A stretch of 40,569 nucleotides of DNA from Indiicoccus explosivorum (lineage in GTDB: Bacteria; Bacillota; Bacilli; Bacillales_A; Planococcaceae): contig NZ_NHTN01000020.1 of assembly GCF_002167005.1 (NCBI RefSeq), forward strand, positions 1 through 40,569. Reading direction: 5' to 3'. Below the pieces are notes generated by a model. The model made no database searches, was not told where the DNA came from, and saw nothing but the letters and a program-made list of their open reading frames with translations. The position numbers and the translations under genes are program-made. Position 1 is the stretch's first letter. Each line of letters begins with the position of its first letter. Of the stretch, positions 24,507 to 32,629 are shown one piece after another.

Positions 24507-25205
24507 TTAAATGACTTGACGCGCCCGTTCGAACAGCACGTTGTTTTCAAGATGGATATGCTCGAATGTATCGCCTTCCAGTTCCTGCAGCCGGGCGATG
24601 ACCAGCCGGTGGGTGCCGCAGGCGTCTTCAGGCGGCTGGAACCCATTCGTGATTGTCCGCAATTCCTTCAGCAGATCGCCCGCCGCTTCGTGCTCACTTT
24701 CGAGTTCTTCAAGATGCGGTTTCAGCGCTTCCCGGTTTTCTTCGGTCGGATTCGCGAAGAAGTTATTAATCAGCGGAAACACGTTATTGTCTTCGTCTTC
24801 CGTATGGTCAGTGAGTTCGCTCTTCAGCGCCAGGTAAATTTCCCGGACACGGTTGACGTACGGATAGCGTTCGCCGTGCACCCGCGCCAGTTTCGTCACA
24901 TACGGCGCAAGAAGGGGCAGTTCTTCCCGGATCTTCGAGTGGTACTTGTCCTGAATGTGCAGGATCAGTTCCGCCGGTTCGAACGATGACGGTTTTTTCT
25001 GTTCATGCGCGCTCTGCTTATCTGCCACTTCATTCACTTGTACGAGAACAGCTTCTGCATCGAGCCCGCGGCCCGCCGCGGCTTCGCTGAGCGGAATTTT
25101 CCCTCCGCAGCAGAAGTCGATCCGCAGATTGCGGAACAGGTCTCCGGTCTGCGGCACATCTCTCACGATATCGGCGACGGTTGTATCCAATGTAAACTGG
25201 TTCAT
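24507..25205 (-). CDS. ric: Iron-sulfur cluster repair di-iron protein Ric/ScdA
   Basis: Repairs iron-sulfur clusters damaged by nitric oxide or oxidants. The N-terminal DUF542 domain has the RIDFCCGGK motif (Cys32-Cys33); a hemerythrin-like domain follows with HIQDKYHSKI, KLARVHGERYP, LTDHTEDEDNNVFPLI, ESEHEAAGDLL, CGTHRL and HIHLENNVLFER. Total 232 residues, usual for the family (called scdA in Staphylococcus, ytfE in Escherichia coli). ATG start with GGAGG 9 nt upstream. It is divergent from the hemerythrin-like gene at 25373, and the shared region carries two NreC-like palindromes. Confidence 0.94.
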   Translation of the reverse strand: MNQFTLDTTVADIVRDVPQTGDLFRNLRIDFCCGGKIPLSEAAAGRGLDAEAVLVQVNEVADKQSAHEQKKPSSFEPAELILHIQDKYHSKIREELPLLAPYVTKLARVHGERYPYVNRVREIYLALKSELTDHTEDEDNNVFPLINNFFANPTEENREALKPHLEELESEHEAAGDLLKELRTITNGFQPPEDACGTHRLVIARLQELEGDTFEHIHLENNVLFERARQVI

Positions 25206-25246
25206 CTTATGATTCCTCCAGATATGGGATTTGTCTTGCCACTTAC

Positions 25247-25346
25247 AGTCTATTCCTCCTCTGTCTTCCGACCAATGAGGGACTTCCCTCTTTCTGCCCG
25301 GAAAATGACCTATGCAGGGAATTCCCTGCCATCTCCATGTTATACT
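25247..25346. promoter_or_regulatory. Divergent ric / hemerythrin control region with two AGGG-N4-CCCT palindromes
   Basis: GAGGG-ACTT-CCCTC (25277-25290) and CAGGG-AATT-CCCTG (25315-25328) are perfect palindromes sharing the AGGG-N4-CCCT core with the NreC site. For ric (minus), -10 TAGACT at 25247-25252 lies 34 bp from the first palindrome, with TTGGTC as a poor -35. For the plus-strand gene an extended -10, TGTTATACT (25338-25346), lies 22 bp from the second. Centres of the two palindromes are 38 bp apart. Confidence 0.7.
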
Positions 25347-25372
25347 TTGGGCAAAAGAAAGGATGAGGAATT

Positions 25373-25804
25373 ATGGCAGGATCAGGACCATCTCTGAAAC
25401 AACTCCACGCCCACCACGCCATCCACGAAGGCGGCCGGTCGGGTGCGATCGATAAAACGGAAGAAGTGAAAGAATTGCTCGCCGCTAAAGAATTCGAAGT
25501 GGCGAAACAGGCGGCGGAACATTTAGTCGACTATTGGGAAACACGCATCCTAAGCCATGCGACATCGGAAGAAGAAGGGTTTTACGTGGAAATGGCCGAA
25601 CAGCATCCGGAACTGAAAGAGTCTGTGGTCCAGCTGACCCGCGACCACGACCTGCTGCGCATCATTGTGGAAGACGTGAAGAAAATCCTTGAACAGGACG
25701 GACTGACGGCCGAAGTGCTCCACCGGTTTGATTCGCTGCTCATCATCAACGAAATCCACAGCCGCGATGAAGAACGGATTCTGTTGGAGGAGCCTTCGAA
25801 ATGA
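25373..25804 (+). CDS. Hemerythrin-like protein divergent from ric
   Basis: A 143-residue helical protein with hemerythrin-type histidines: [14 protein letters not shown] at the N-terminus, [16 protein letters not shown] and [16 protein letters not shown] in the middle, and [14 protein letters not shown] followed by [14 protein letters not shown]. Its pattern is looser than in Ric. ATG start with AAAGGATGAGG upstream. The stop overlaps the SEC-C gene start (ATGA), so the two are translated together. A role in NO, oxygen or iron handling is likely from context but unproven. Confidence 0.8.
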   Translation: MAGSGPSLKQLHAHHAIHEGGRSGAIDKTEEVKELLAAKEFEVAKQAAEHLVDYWETRILSHATSEEEGFYVEMAEQHPELKESVVQLTRDHDLLRIIVEDVKKILEQDGLTAEVLHRFDSLLIINEIHSRDEERILLEEPSK

Positions 25805-27630
25805 CACGACTTACCGCCGGCGATATCGGCCGCAACGATCCATGCCCTTGCGGCAGCGGCAAAAAATATAAAAAATGCTGCGGGAAAGACACGGCTGCCG
25901 ATCTCGTAAACCAGGAATTGGACAAATCGCTCCGGGCGGTGCTTCAGGACTTTTTCGAAAATCACCCCCGGCCGGACCACCAGAAAGAATTGCTGGCTTT
26001 CAAGGACCGCATGGAAGATCTTCTCGTCCCGCTTTACGGCGAAGAAAAAGCGGCTTCCGTCATCGGCGACCTCTTCTTTTTCCATGAGAGGAAAGATGTC
26101 TGGAATTCGTTCATTGAAAAACAACTCACGCGGACGGACCGGCGCCAGCTCCGGCAGCTGCTTGAGGGCTGGCTGAATCCGCTGTTCGTTGCCGGAGAAG
26201 TTGCCGGCATAGTGAACTACCAGGCAACTGTACGGGACATCCCTTCCAGTGAGGAATACACCGTGCTCGTCAATGAAGCGTTTCCCGCCAGCGAGGGCAG
26301 TACAGTACTCGGGTTTTTCGTGAAGGACATCCGCTATGGCGATGATTTCATCATGCCGCTGAACAGTGTGGTCGTCGCGGAAAAGCCGACGGAAGACGCG
26401 CTCGACAAACTGCATCGCCTCGCTTCGCGCGGGCGGCAGCGGCTGGACCTGATTGCGGTCTATCAGCTGTTCGGAACCGGATCCCGTTCCCCGGAACAAG
26501 CGCCCCCTGATTTTCTTGAGACGGCGGAGACACTGGAACGGGTGCTGGTCGATGCGGACGTAAAAAGCGATGAACTGATGGAGACGTTCTTTCATTATCT
26601 GGAGCACGAAGGGAATGTGCCGGAAGCGGCTGTCGCCGGCGCCATGCAGTTCGGCATCGAAAGCGGCCTTCTCCCGCTTGACTGGACGGCGGACGAGACC
26701 GCCTCGCGCTTTTCCTCAGCCCCCGAAGACGTGGAACGGTTTGCGGAATCCTTGCGGAAATTCCACGCGGCGCACGTCGCGGACACGGAAAAAGAAGCCG
26801 TCTATGCTTTCGAAGTGGGCACCGACCCGAAAGCGGATGAATTCCGCAACTGGCAGCTGCTGATGCATTTGAAGGACTTGTCCATCACGAATGAAAGCGT
26901 GCTTCAGCGCCAGATCGACTATTACCGCACCGAACCGTATGAGCCGAAGACAGCGGCCGAGCATGCGCAAAAAATGGCTTATGAAGCGTATCGGGCGGAA
27001 TCCGAAGAAGCCCGGGCAGAATTGGCAGCTGAAGTTCTCCGGCTCGATGCCGGAAATGCGGATGGCATCCTGCTGGCCGCCGAACAGGAGGCGGCGCCGG
27101 ATGCCCGCCTTGCAAAACTGCAGGAAGCAGTGACGGCAGCGCATGACGGGTTCGATCCAGAAATGGACGTCGCCTGGCTGTATGTCACGAACCGGCCCTA
27201 CTTGCGCGCGCTGTTCAATCTCGGCGTCTTTTATTGGGAAAACGGGCAGTTCGAAGAGGCTTTCCGGGAATTTTACCGGATCCTCCAGCTGAATCCAGGC
27301 GATCATCAGGGTGCCCGCTACCCGGCCATTTCCTCACTGATTGCGCTCGGCCGGTCCGAGGATGCCGAAAGCCTGATCGGCCATTACGATGAAGCGCACA
27401 CCGACAATGCGTTCTACGCCTGGTTCCGCTGGGCGATCGAACGGAAGAAAGGCTTTTTTTCCCCTGAGACCCACGAGGCATATCAGGAGGCAGCGGACAA
27501 AAATCCGTACATGGAGAAATATGTGAAAACCCGCCGGGAAAGGGACCCGTATCCGAAATCGGCCGCGATCACGCCGCGATCACCTGAAGAGGCGAAGCTG
27601 ATTTGGACGTACGTGCAGCCTGCCCTCTGA
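25801..27630 (+). CDS. SEC-C motif protein with TPR-like region, 609 residues
   Basis: The N-terminus is a zinc-binding SEC-C motif (residues 10-28, ligands C15, C17, C26, C27), the module found at the end of SecA and in many stress or silencing-related proteins. After it come about 400 residues of acidic helical sequence that I cannot assign. A TPR-like stretch follows near residues 458-540 ([20 protein letters not shown], then [20 protein letters not shown] and [18 protein letters not shown]). No signal peptide or membrane segment. ATGA overlap with the hemerythrin-like gene points to a shared process, possibly protein or iron quality control under nitrosative stress (inference). Confidence 0.82.
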   Translation: MTRLTAGDIGRNDPCPCGSGKKYKKCCGKDTAADLVNQELDKSLRAVLQDFFENHPRPDHQKELLAFKDRMEDLLVPLYGEEKAASVIGDLFFFHERKDVWNSFIEKQLTRTDRRQLRQLLEGWLNPLFVAGEVAGIVNYQATVRDIPSSEEYTVLVNEAFPASEGSTVLGFFVKDIRYGDDFIMPLNSVVVAEKPTEDALDKLHRLASRGRQRLDLIAVYQLFGTGSRSPEQAPPDFLETAETLERVLVDADVKSDELMETFFHYLEHEGNVPEAAVAGAMQFGIESGLLPLDWTADETASRFSSAPEDVERFAESLRKFHAAHVADTEKEAVYAFEVGTDPKADEFRNWQLLMHLKDLSITNESVLQRQIDYYRTEPYEPKTAAEHAQKMAYEAYRAESEEARAELAAEVLRLDAGNADGILLAAEQEAAPDARLAKLQEAVTAAHDGFDPEMDVAWLYVTNRPYLRALFNLGVFYWENGQFEEAFREFYRILQLNPGDHQGARYPAISSLIALGRSEDAESLIGHYDEAHTDNAFYAWFRWAIERKKGFFSPETHEAYQEAADKNPYMEKYVKTRRERDPYPKSAAITPRSPEEAKLIWTYVQPAL

Positions 27631-27635
27631 CCGGC

Positions 27636-27661
27636 GTTTCAGCCGCTCTCTTAACGGGTAG
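27636..27661 (+). promoter_or_regulatory. Candidate sigma-B promoter of the small acidic gene
   Basis: GTTTCA (27636-27641), 14 bp, GGGTAG (27656-27661): each box differs by one base from the sigma-B consensus GTTTAA / GGGWAW. The next start codon is 39 bp downstream. Confidence 0.5.
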
Positions 27662-27700
27662 CGAAACAGTAACAATGAATGGCCGAAAGGGGCAGTTTCC

Positions 27701-27898
27701 ATGGAAAAAGGGAATAAAGATATCGCTCCTGAAATCGAGGAGCGGGCCGAACAAGAAGACTTGATCGAACCCGAGACAAGCGGGGACGAATCGAAGACGC
27801 AGGACGACCACCCTTGCGACGATGAATACGGCCTCGAGAACCAGCAGACAAGCGATATCGAAAAACGGGCGCGCATCCATGCGCGCGGACGCCGCTGA
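27701..27898 (+). CDS. Small hydrophilic acidic protein, 65 residues
   Basis: I do not recognise a family. The sequence is almost entirely charged and polar with a run of acidic residues (EIEERAEQEDLIEPE) and a basic end (KRARIHARGRR), so it is probably disordered. ATG with AAAGGGG 8 nt upstream supports real translation. A sigma-B-like promoter precedes it and a long terminator follows. Small hydrophilic general-stress proteins of Bacillus have this look, but no specific function can be claimed. Confidence 0.65.
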   Translation: MEKGNKDIAPEIEERAEQEDLIEPETSGDESKTQDDHPCDDEYGLENQQTSDIEKRARIHARGRR

Positions 27899-27933
27899 CA
27901 GGCTTTTTTCAGAACGACCGGTCGCCACAGCGA

Positions 27934-27972
27934 AAACAGGCAGCTGATGCATCACGCATCGGCTGCCTGTTT
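27934..27972. terminator. Long bidirectional terminator
   Basis: A 17-bp stem with one T-G wobble (27934-27950 with 27956-27972, 5-nt loop) ends in A-runs on one side and T-runs on the other. It closes the plus-strand small gene and the minus-strand ATP-grasp gene, which converge here. Confidence 0.88.
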
Positions 27973-27983
27973 CTTTATCCTTA

Positions 27984-28934
27984 TTACGCCGGAACAGCCG
28001 CTTTTTTCAGCTGTTCACCGAGCAGAGTCGCCAGCTCGAGCATGCCGTACTTCCCTGCTTTCGCTTCCGCTTCGGCGTTGTAATTCGTGTTCGTATTGAC
28101 GTCGTACGTATAGATTTTACCAGCCGCATTGCGAATGAATTCGATTCCCGCTACTTGGATATCATTCTGACGGAGGAATTCCTCGTACTTCTCGATGATC
28201 GGGTCATCGAACCCTTCAACGACCTGGAATTTCGGTTTTTCCTCCGGCTGCTCGCCTGCCGGGCAGAAAAGGTCTTCGATCCGGCACGCATCCGCCGGGC
28301 ACAATTCGAAGCCTTCCGATGTATCGACGCGCACTGCATAGACGAACTTGCCGCCGATGAATTCGCAGCGCGTGATATACGGTTCAGGCGCCTGGATATA
28401 CTCCTGGATGAGCGTGATGCCGTCGACCGAGTCGCCGAACGCCGGGCTGTCCACAAATTCCTCAAGCGCTTCGATCGAATGGAACAGTTGGACGCCGAGC
28501 CCTTTCCCTGCGCGGTTGTGCTTTGTGATGAACGACGGGGCACCGAGGCGCTTCGCCGCTTCGACCACTTGCTCCTTGCCGCTCGCCGCGACGGTTTTCG
28601 GCGTACGGATGCCGGCTGCGTTCAATGCCATGTACTGATTCACTTTGCTTACTTCGAGACGAAGTGCGCGGCTGCCGTTGAATACGGGCCGGCCGTGGTT
28701 TTCAAGCCACGCAAGCAGTGCTTCCGTCATTTCGGGCGCATAGCGGTGGCCGCGTGTGTGCGATGACGCGCTCATCCGGCTGTAAAATACCCCTTCCGGC
28801 GGCGCTTCCGTCAAATCGACGAGACTTTCATTGACGAACCAGTCCTCATACGGCAGCCCGAGTTCTTCAAGCCGCTTGAACAGGTGCACTGTCCACTCTT
28901 CGTTTTCATGAATGACATAAATTTTTCCAGTCAA
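27984..28934 (-). CDS. ATP-grasp family ligase (RimK-like)
   Basis: A 316-residue enzyme with the ATP-grasp fold, likely forming an amide or peptide bond through an acyl phosphate. Visible are the lysine of FITKHNRAGKGLGVQLF, the linker TLIQEYIQAPEPYITRCEFI, VYAVRVDTSEGFELCPADAC, and the metal site VAGIEFIRNAAGKIYTYDVNTNTNYN near the C-terminus. Start TTG with AAGGAG 9 nt upstream; that ribosome site includes the stop codon region of the upstream flavin monooxygenase gene (14-bp gap), so the pair is an operon. The substrate is unknown. Confidence 0.85.
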   Translation of the reverse strand: MTGKIYVIHENEEWTVHLFKRLEELGLPYEDWFVNESLVDLTEAPPEGVFYSRMSASSHTRGHRYAPEMTEALLAWLENHGRPVFNGSRALRLEVSKVNQYMALNAAGIRTPKTVAASGKEQVVEAAKRLGAPSFITKHNRAGKGLGVQLFHSIEALEEFVDSPAFGDSVDGITLIQEYIQAPEPYITRCEFIGGKFVYAVRVDTSEGFELCPADACRIEDLFCPAGEQPEEKPKFQVVEGFDDPIIEKYEEFLRQNDIQVAGIEFIRNAAGKIYTYDVNTNTNYNAEAEAKAGKYGMLELATLLGEQLKKAAVPA

Positions 28935-28948
28935 TGCGTTTCTCTCCT

Positions 28949-30004
28949 TTACGCGTCCGCCTGAAGCGCTTCGCGTTTTTGTTCGACCAGTGGCATGACC
29001 TGTTCTGAAAAACGTTTCATTTCTTCGAGCTGCGGCGAGAACTGCAGCAGCAGCATATCGAGTCCTGCTTTTTCATAAGCGAGGATGCGGTCGGCGATTT
29101 GTTCCGGCGTGCCGACCAGGTTCGGCCGGAGCCCACGGTTCGATACCGAGTAGTCATTCAGCTTCACTTGCTGCTCGAGCTGTGATTTGCTGATGAAGTC
29201 CTGGTAGCCGGCATAGCCCGCCGATTCTTTCACATCCGTGATGCGTTTCCATTCTTCAAGCGCCTCATCTTCCGTATCCCGGCAGATGACGAACGCTGCC
29301 ATACCAAATGACTGAAGGGGCTCTTTCCCGGCGTCCGCACGCAGTTTCTTCATGCCGTTCACTTTTTCTTCGATCTCTTCGAGTGTACCGCCATGCATGA
29401 CGTATGCGTCACAGTTTTCGACGATCGATTTTTTGCCGCGCGGGCTTTCGCCGCCGGCATACAGCACCGGATTCGGCTTCTGAACCGGTTTCGGCGCAAG
29501 GCGTGTATTTTGGACTTCGTAAAAATCGCCTTTATAGGAGAACTCTTCTTCTGTCCATAGACCTTTGACAATTGTCAAAAATTCGTCCGTCCGGTCGTAG
29601 CGTTCATCATGCTCGGTGAAAGCGCCGCCGTACTGCTTGGCCTCTTCTGCCCACCAGGCAGAAACGACGTTCAGCGTGAACCGTCCGCCGGAGATCCGGT
29701 CGATGTTCGCCGCCATCTTTGCCGTTACGGCAGGGTTGTGGAATGCCGGCCGTACAGCCGTCATGATTTCCAGTTTATCGGTCACAGCAGCGAGCGCCGC
29801 GGCTGTCGACCAAGCCTCAAGCGAATCCGCTTCTGTTCCTTTTATATCGTTCAAGTTCAATTCCGCAATCAGTGTGAGGTCGTAGCCCCACTGTTCTGCT
29901 GACTGGGCCACTTCTTTTGCGTAGTCGAATGTGGCCGGCATGTTTTCATCTTCCACGTTGCGCAGCCAGCCGCCGAAAATCGGCATCCAAAAACCGTATC
30001 TCAT
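28949..30004 (-). CDS. LLM-class flavin-dependent monooxygenase (SsuD/SfnG type)
   Basis: A luciferase-like enzyme of 351 residues that would use reduced FMN and oxygen, most like alkanesulfonate or dimethylsulfone monooxygenases. Evidence: RYGFWMPIFGGWLRNV at the N-terminus, IDRISGGRFTLNVVSAWW near residue 108, EHDERYDRTDEFL, GDFYEVQNTRLAPKPVQKP and PVLYAGGESPRG. ATG start with AAGGGTGA 8 nt upstream. No sulfonate transporter or flavin reductase gene is adjacent; the only partner is the ATP-grasp ligase, so the sulfonate assignment is tentative. Confidence 0.88.
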   Translation of the reverse strand: MRYGFWMPIFGGWLRNVEDENMPATFDYAKEVAQSAEQWGYDLTLIAELNLNDIKGTEADSLEAWSTAAALAAVTDKLEIMTAVRPAFHNPAVTAKMAANIDRISGGRFTLNVVSAWWAEEAKQYGGAFTEHDERYDRTDEFLTIVKGLWTEEEFSYKGDFYEVQNTRLAPKPVQKPNPVLYAGGESPRGKKSIVENCDAYVMHGGTLEEIEEKVNGMKKLRADAGKEPLQSFGMAAFVICRDTEDEALEEWKRITDVKESAGYAGYQDFISKSQLEQQVKLNDYSVSNRGLRPNLVGTPEQIADRILAYEKAGLDMLLLQFSPQLEEMKRFSEQVMPLVEQKREALQADA

Positions 30005-30506
30005 CTATGCTGTCACCCTTCCCTCTGCTTGCTCTTCTGTAATTGCACTTAATCATACTAAGAAACTAGGGATTAAATCAACCCGTTTATTTTTTGAACT
30101 TTCAGTCGATGCCGACCGACCGTCTTCTCCTAAACGACAGAAAAGCATGGCCCAGGTATCGGACCATGCTTTCTGTCCCCCATCTTACGGGGCGCACGCG
30201 GAAAATTTGCGTTTTCTTGCTACAAAAAGATGTTTCATGTTTCAGTTGCACTTTCACAAAAAACTTACCTTCGTGACGCATAAAACTTGGTACTTCACTT
30301 TCGTGGTACGTCTGTTTCCGTCAATCAAGCAAATTTTCCGCCAAGGCTGTGCAGTTCATCTTGCGATATTCCGCCTTGTGCTGATTCATTTCCCGATTTT
30401 TTCAGCCTTAAACCTCTTTATATAAAAAATAATTATAAATTTCAAAACGTTCCGGGATCCGATATACTGGAATAGGTTTGATTACATGAAGTTAAGGAGT
30501 GTTTAC
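30005..30506. other. 502-bp intergenic region between divergent LLM and pepF genes
   Basis: No convincing gene. A minus-strand promoter for the LLM gene is likely: TTGATT (30076-30081), 18 bp, TATGAT (30052-30057). A long hairpin (30136-30150 with 30164-30177, one bulged A) and an adjacent CCCC/GGGG hairpin lie in the middle. From about 30230 to 30460 the DNA is clearly more AT-rich than its surroundings. For pepF a -10 TATACT lies at 30463-30468 with weak TTTCAA at 30440-30445. Confidence 0.55.
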
Positions 30507-32318
30507 ATGGTTCAGCAACTGCCGGGTCGTTCCGAAGTGGCGACGGAAGAAACATGGAATTTACACGATTTATTCGAAACAGAGGAGCAGTTCGACGCAG
30601 CTCTGAAACAAGTGAAGGAAGAGGCGGCGGCATTCGCTTCGAAATTCAGAGGAAACATTACGGATGCCGATTCCGCGGTCGAGGCGATTGCCGGCTACGT
30701 GAAAATCCGCGAACAGCTCGTGCCGGTCGGCACCTACGCCAGCCTTGCCGCTGCAACGGACCAGACAGACACAGAAGCGCAAATGCGGACTGCGCGCGTC
30801 GGCGCTTCAGGCGCGCAGATCGGCAGCCAGCTGTCGTTCCTGCAGAGCGAGCTGCTCGAACTGCCTGAAAAGACGCTGGAGGAAGCCGCTTCGCGTTCAG
30901 CGGAATACGCGCACTATGTGGGTGAACTTATCCGCTGGAAACCTTTCCAGCTGCATGCGGAAGCCGAAAAAACATTGGCTGCTTTTTCGTCGGTATTCAA
31001 TGCGCCGTATGAGTTGTACAACACGACGAAACTCGTCGATCTGTCGTTCGAGGATTTCACGGTGGACGGCAAGGATTACCCGCTCAGCTACATCTCGTTC
31101 GAAGGCGACTGGGAAGGCGAAGCGGATACAAGCATCCGCCGGGCGGCTTTTGACGCTTTCTCTTCGAAGCTCCGCGATTACCGGTACACGACAGCAAAAA
31201 CGTACGACGCTCACTTGCAGGCGGAAAAAATCACTTCGGATCTCCGCGGCTTCGATACCATTTTTGATTACCTCCTGTTCGATCAGGAAGTGGATCGGGA
31301 GCTGTATGACCGTCAGATCGATCTGATTATGTCGGAACTGGCACCGCATATGCGGAAGTATGCGAAGCTGCTGCAGAACGCATACGGCTTGGACAAAATG
31401 ACGTTCGCCGACCTGAAAGTGTCGCTCGATCCGACGTATGAACCGTCGATCACCGTGGAAGAATCAAAGAAATATATGCATGACGCGCTGTCGGTCATAG
31501 GCGGCGAATATCAGCAGATGGTGGACCGTTCATACAGCGAGCGCTGGATCGACTTCCCGCAAAATAAGGGGAAATCGACGGGCGCATTCTGTTCGAGTCC
31601 GTACGGCTACCACCCGTATATCCTCATCTCGTGGACCGGCCGGATGAATGAAGTATTCGTTCTCGCTCATGAGCTGGGACACGCGGGCCATTTCTTTTTC
31701 GCGAACCGGGAGCAGAACATCCTCAATGCCCGCCCGTCGCTGTACTTTATCGAAGCGCCATCTACGATGAATGAGATGCTGATGGCGAATCATCTGCTGG
31801 AGAATTCGGATGATCCGAAGTTCAAGCGCTGGGTCATTTCATCAATCGTGGCTCGCACGTATTACCATAATTTTGTGACGCATCTCCTCGAAGCCGCTTA
31901 TCAGCGGAAAGTGTATCAGCATGTCGATGAAGGGCACAGCGTGAATGCCGACCTGCTCAGTAAGATGAAGCGGGAAGTGCTCGAGCAGTTCTGGGGGGAA
32001 GAAGTGGAGATCAACGAAGGTGCGGAACTCACCTGGATGCGCCAGCCCCATTATTATATGGGCCTCTATCCGTATACGTACTCGGCAGGACTGACGATCT
32101 CGACGCAAGTCTCCAAACGCATCCTGAACGAAGGGCAGCCGGCTGTTGATGAATGGCTGGAAGTGCTGAAAGCGGGCGGCACGAAAACGCCGGCCGAACT
32201 GTCGAAAATGGCGGGTGTCGATATCACGACCGAACAGCCGCTGCGCGATACGATCGCTTACATCGGCGAATTGATCGACGAATTGGAATCACTCACTGCA
32301 GAAATCGAAGGGAACTAA
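30507..32318 (+). CDS. pepF: Oligoendopeptidase F (M3 family metallopeptidase)
   Basis: A cytoplasmic zinc peptidase that degrades oligopeptides. The zinc motif HELGH is at residues 388-392, followed by the downstream Glu in EAPSTMNEMLMANHLL that completes the site. C-terminal active-site sequence HYYMGLYPYTYSAGLTIS is typical of PepF. Start ATG 30507 with AAGGAG 7 nt upstream; the open frame extends 21 bp further, where the ribosome site itself lies. 603 residues, usual length. Monocistronic with its own terminator. Confidence 0.95.
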   Translation: MVQQLPGRSEVATEETWNLHDLFETEEQFDAALKQVKEEAAAFASKFRGNITDADSAVEAIAGYVKIREQLVPVGTYASLAAATDQTDTEAQMRTARVGASGAQIGSQLSFLQSELLELPEKTLEEAASRSAEYAHYVGELIRWKPFQLHAEAEKTLAAFSSVFNAPYELYNTTKLVDLSFEDFTVDGKDYPLSYISFEGDWEGEADTSIRRAAFDAFSSKLRDYRYTTAKTYDAHLQAEKITSDLRGFDTIFDYLLFDQEVDRELYDRQIDLIMSELAPHMRKYAKLLQNAYGLDKMTFADLKVSLDPTYEPSITVEESKKYMHDALSVIGGEYQQMVDRSYSERWIDFPQNKGKSTGAFCSSPYGYHPYILISWTGRMNEVFVLAHELGHAGHFFFANREQNILNARPSLYFIEAPSTMNEMLMANHLLENSDDPKFKRWVISSIVARTYYHNFVTHLLEAAYQRKVYQHVDEGHSVNADLLSKMKREVLEQFWGEEVEINEGAELTWMRQPHYYMGLYPYTYSAGLTISTQVSKRILNEGQPAVDEWLEVLKAGGTKTPAELSKMAGVDITTEQPLRDTIAYIGELIDELESLTAEIEGN

Positions 32319-32326
32319 AACGCAGC

Positions 32327-32366
32327 ACGGCCGGTGGATTCCATGAATCCGCCGGCCGTTTTTTAT
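32327..32366 (+). terminator. Terminator of pepF
   Basis: A 15-bp stem with one G-T wobble (32327-32341 with 32345-32359) followed by TTTTTTATTT. Strong intrinsic terminator directly after the pepF stop. Confidence 0.92.
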
Positions 32367-32389
32367 TTAAGATTTCTGCCTCCCTGTGT

Positions 32390-32486
32390 TTATTCTCGAA
32401 AAGGAGGCGGTTATTCTCGAAAAATGCTCGTTTATTCTCGAAAAACACTCGTTTATTCTCGAAAACCCCAACGTTATTCTCGAAAA
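32390..32486. repeat. Five-unit 21-bp-period repeat array
   Basis: The 13-mer TTATTCTCGAAAA occurs five times, starting at 32390, 32411, 32432, 32453 and 32474, exactly 21 bp apart with no errors in the 13-mer. The 8-nt spacers differ (GGAGGCGG, ATGCTCGT, ACACTCGT, CCCCAACG). It lies downstream of the pepF terminator and upstream of the end of the convergent thioesterase gene. The rest of the gap (32487-32629) holds nothing I can name. Confidence 0.9.
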
Positions 32487-32629
32487 GCAAAAATTCATCA
32501 GAGAACGCGGTTTATCAGCACTCCCCTGCCCACCCACTTGTGTATGAATTTCATTTTACTGTTGATTATTTTGCAAGTGTCCCATAAACCCTCACGAATA
32601 CCCCGTCACGCTCTTCTGCCGCTTCTGAT

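Noticed and set aside
25582-26607. 341-codon open frame on the minus strand
   Set aside because: Antisense to the hemerythrin-like and SEC-C genes, both well supported on the plus strand; no start signals.
30005-30180. S-box (SAM) riboswitch upstream of the sulfur-type LLM gene
   Set aside because: No S-box core sequences are visible, and the predicted promoter lies downstream of the hairpins.
29931-30425. 164-codon plus-strand open frame over the LLM/pepF gap
   Set aside because: It starts inside the LLM gene on the other strand, has no ribosome site and resembles no protein I know.
32390-32486. CRISPR array
   Set aside because: The repeat is only 13 bp and the spacers 8 bp, far too short, and no cas gene is nearby.
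32293-32587. Repeat-peptide genes over the 21-bp array
   Set aside because: Both strands give 7-residue repeats purely because 21 is a multiple of three; no ribosome sites, and one frame runs through the pepF terminator.
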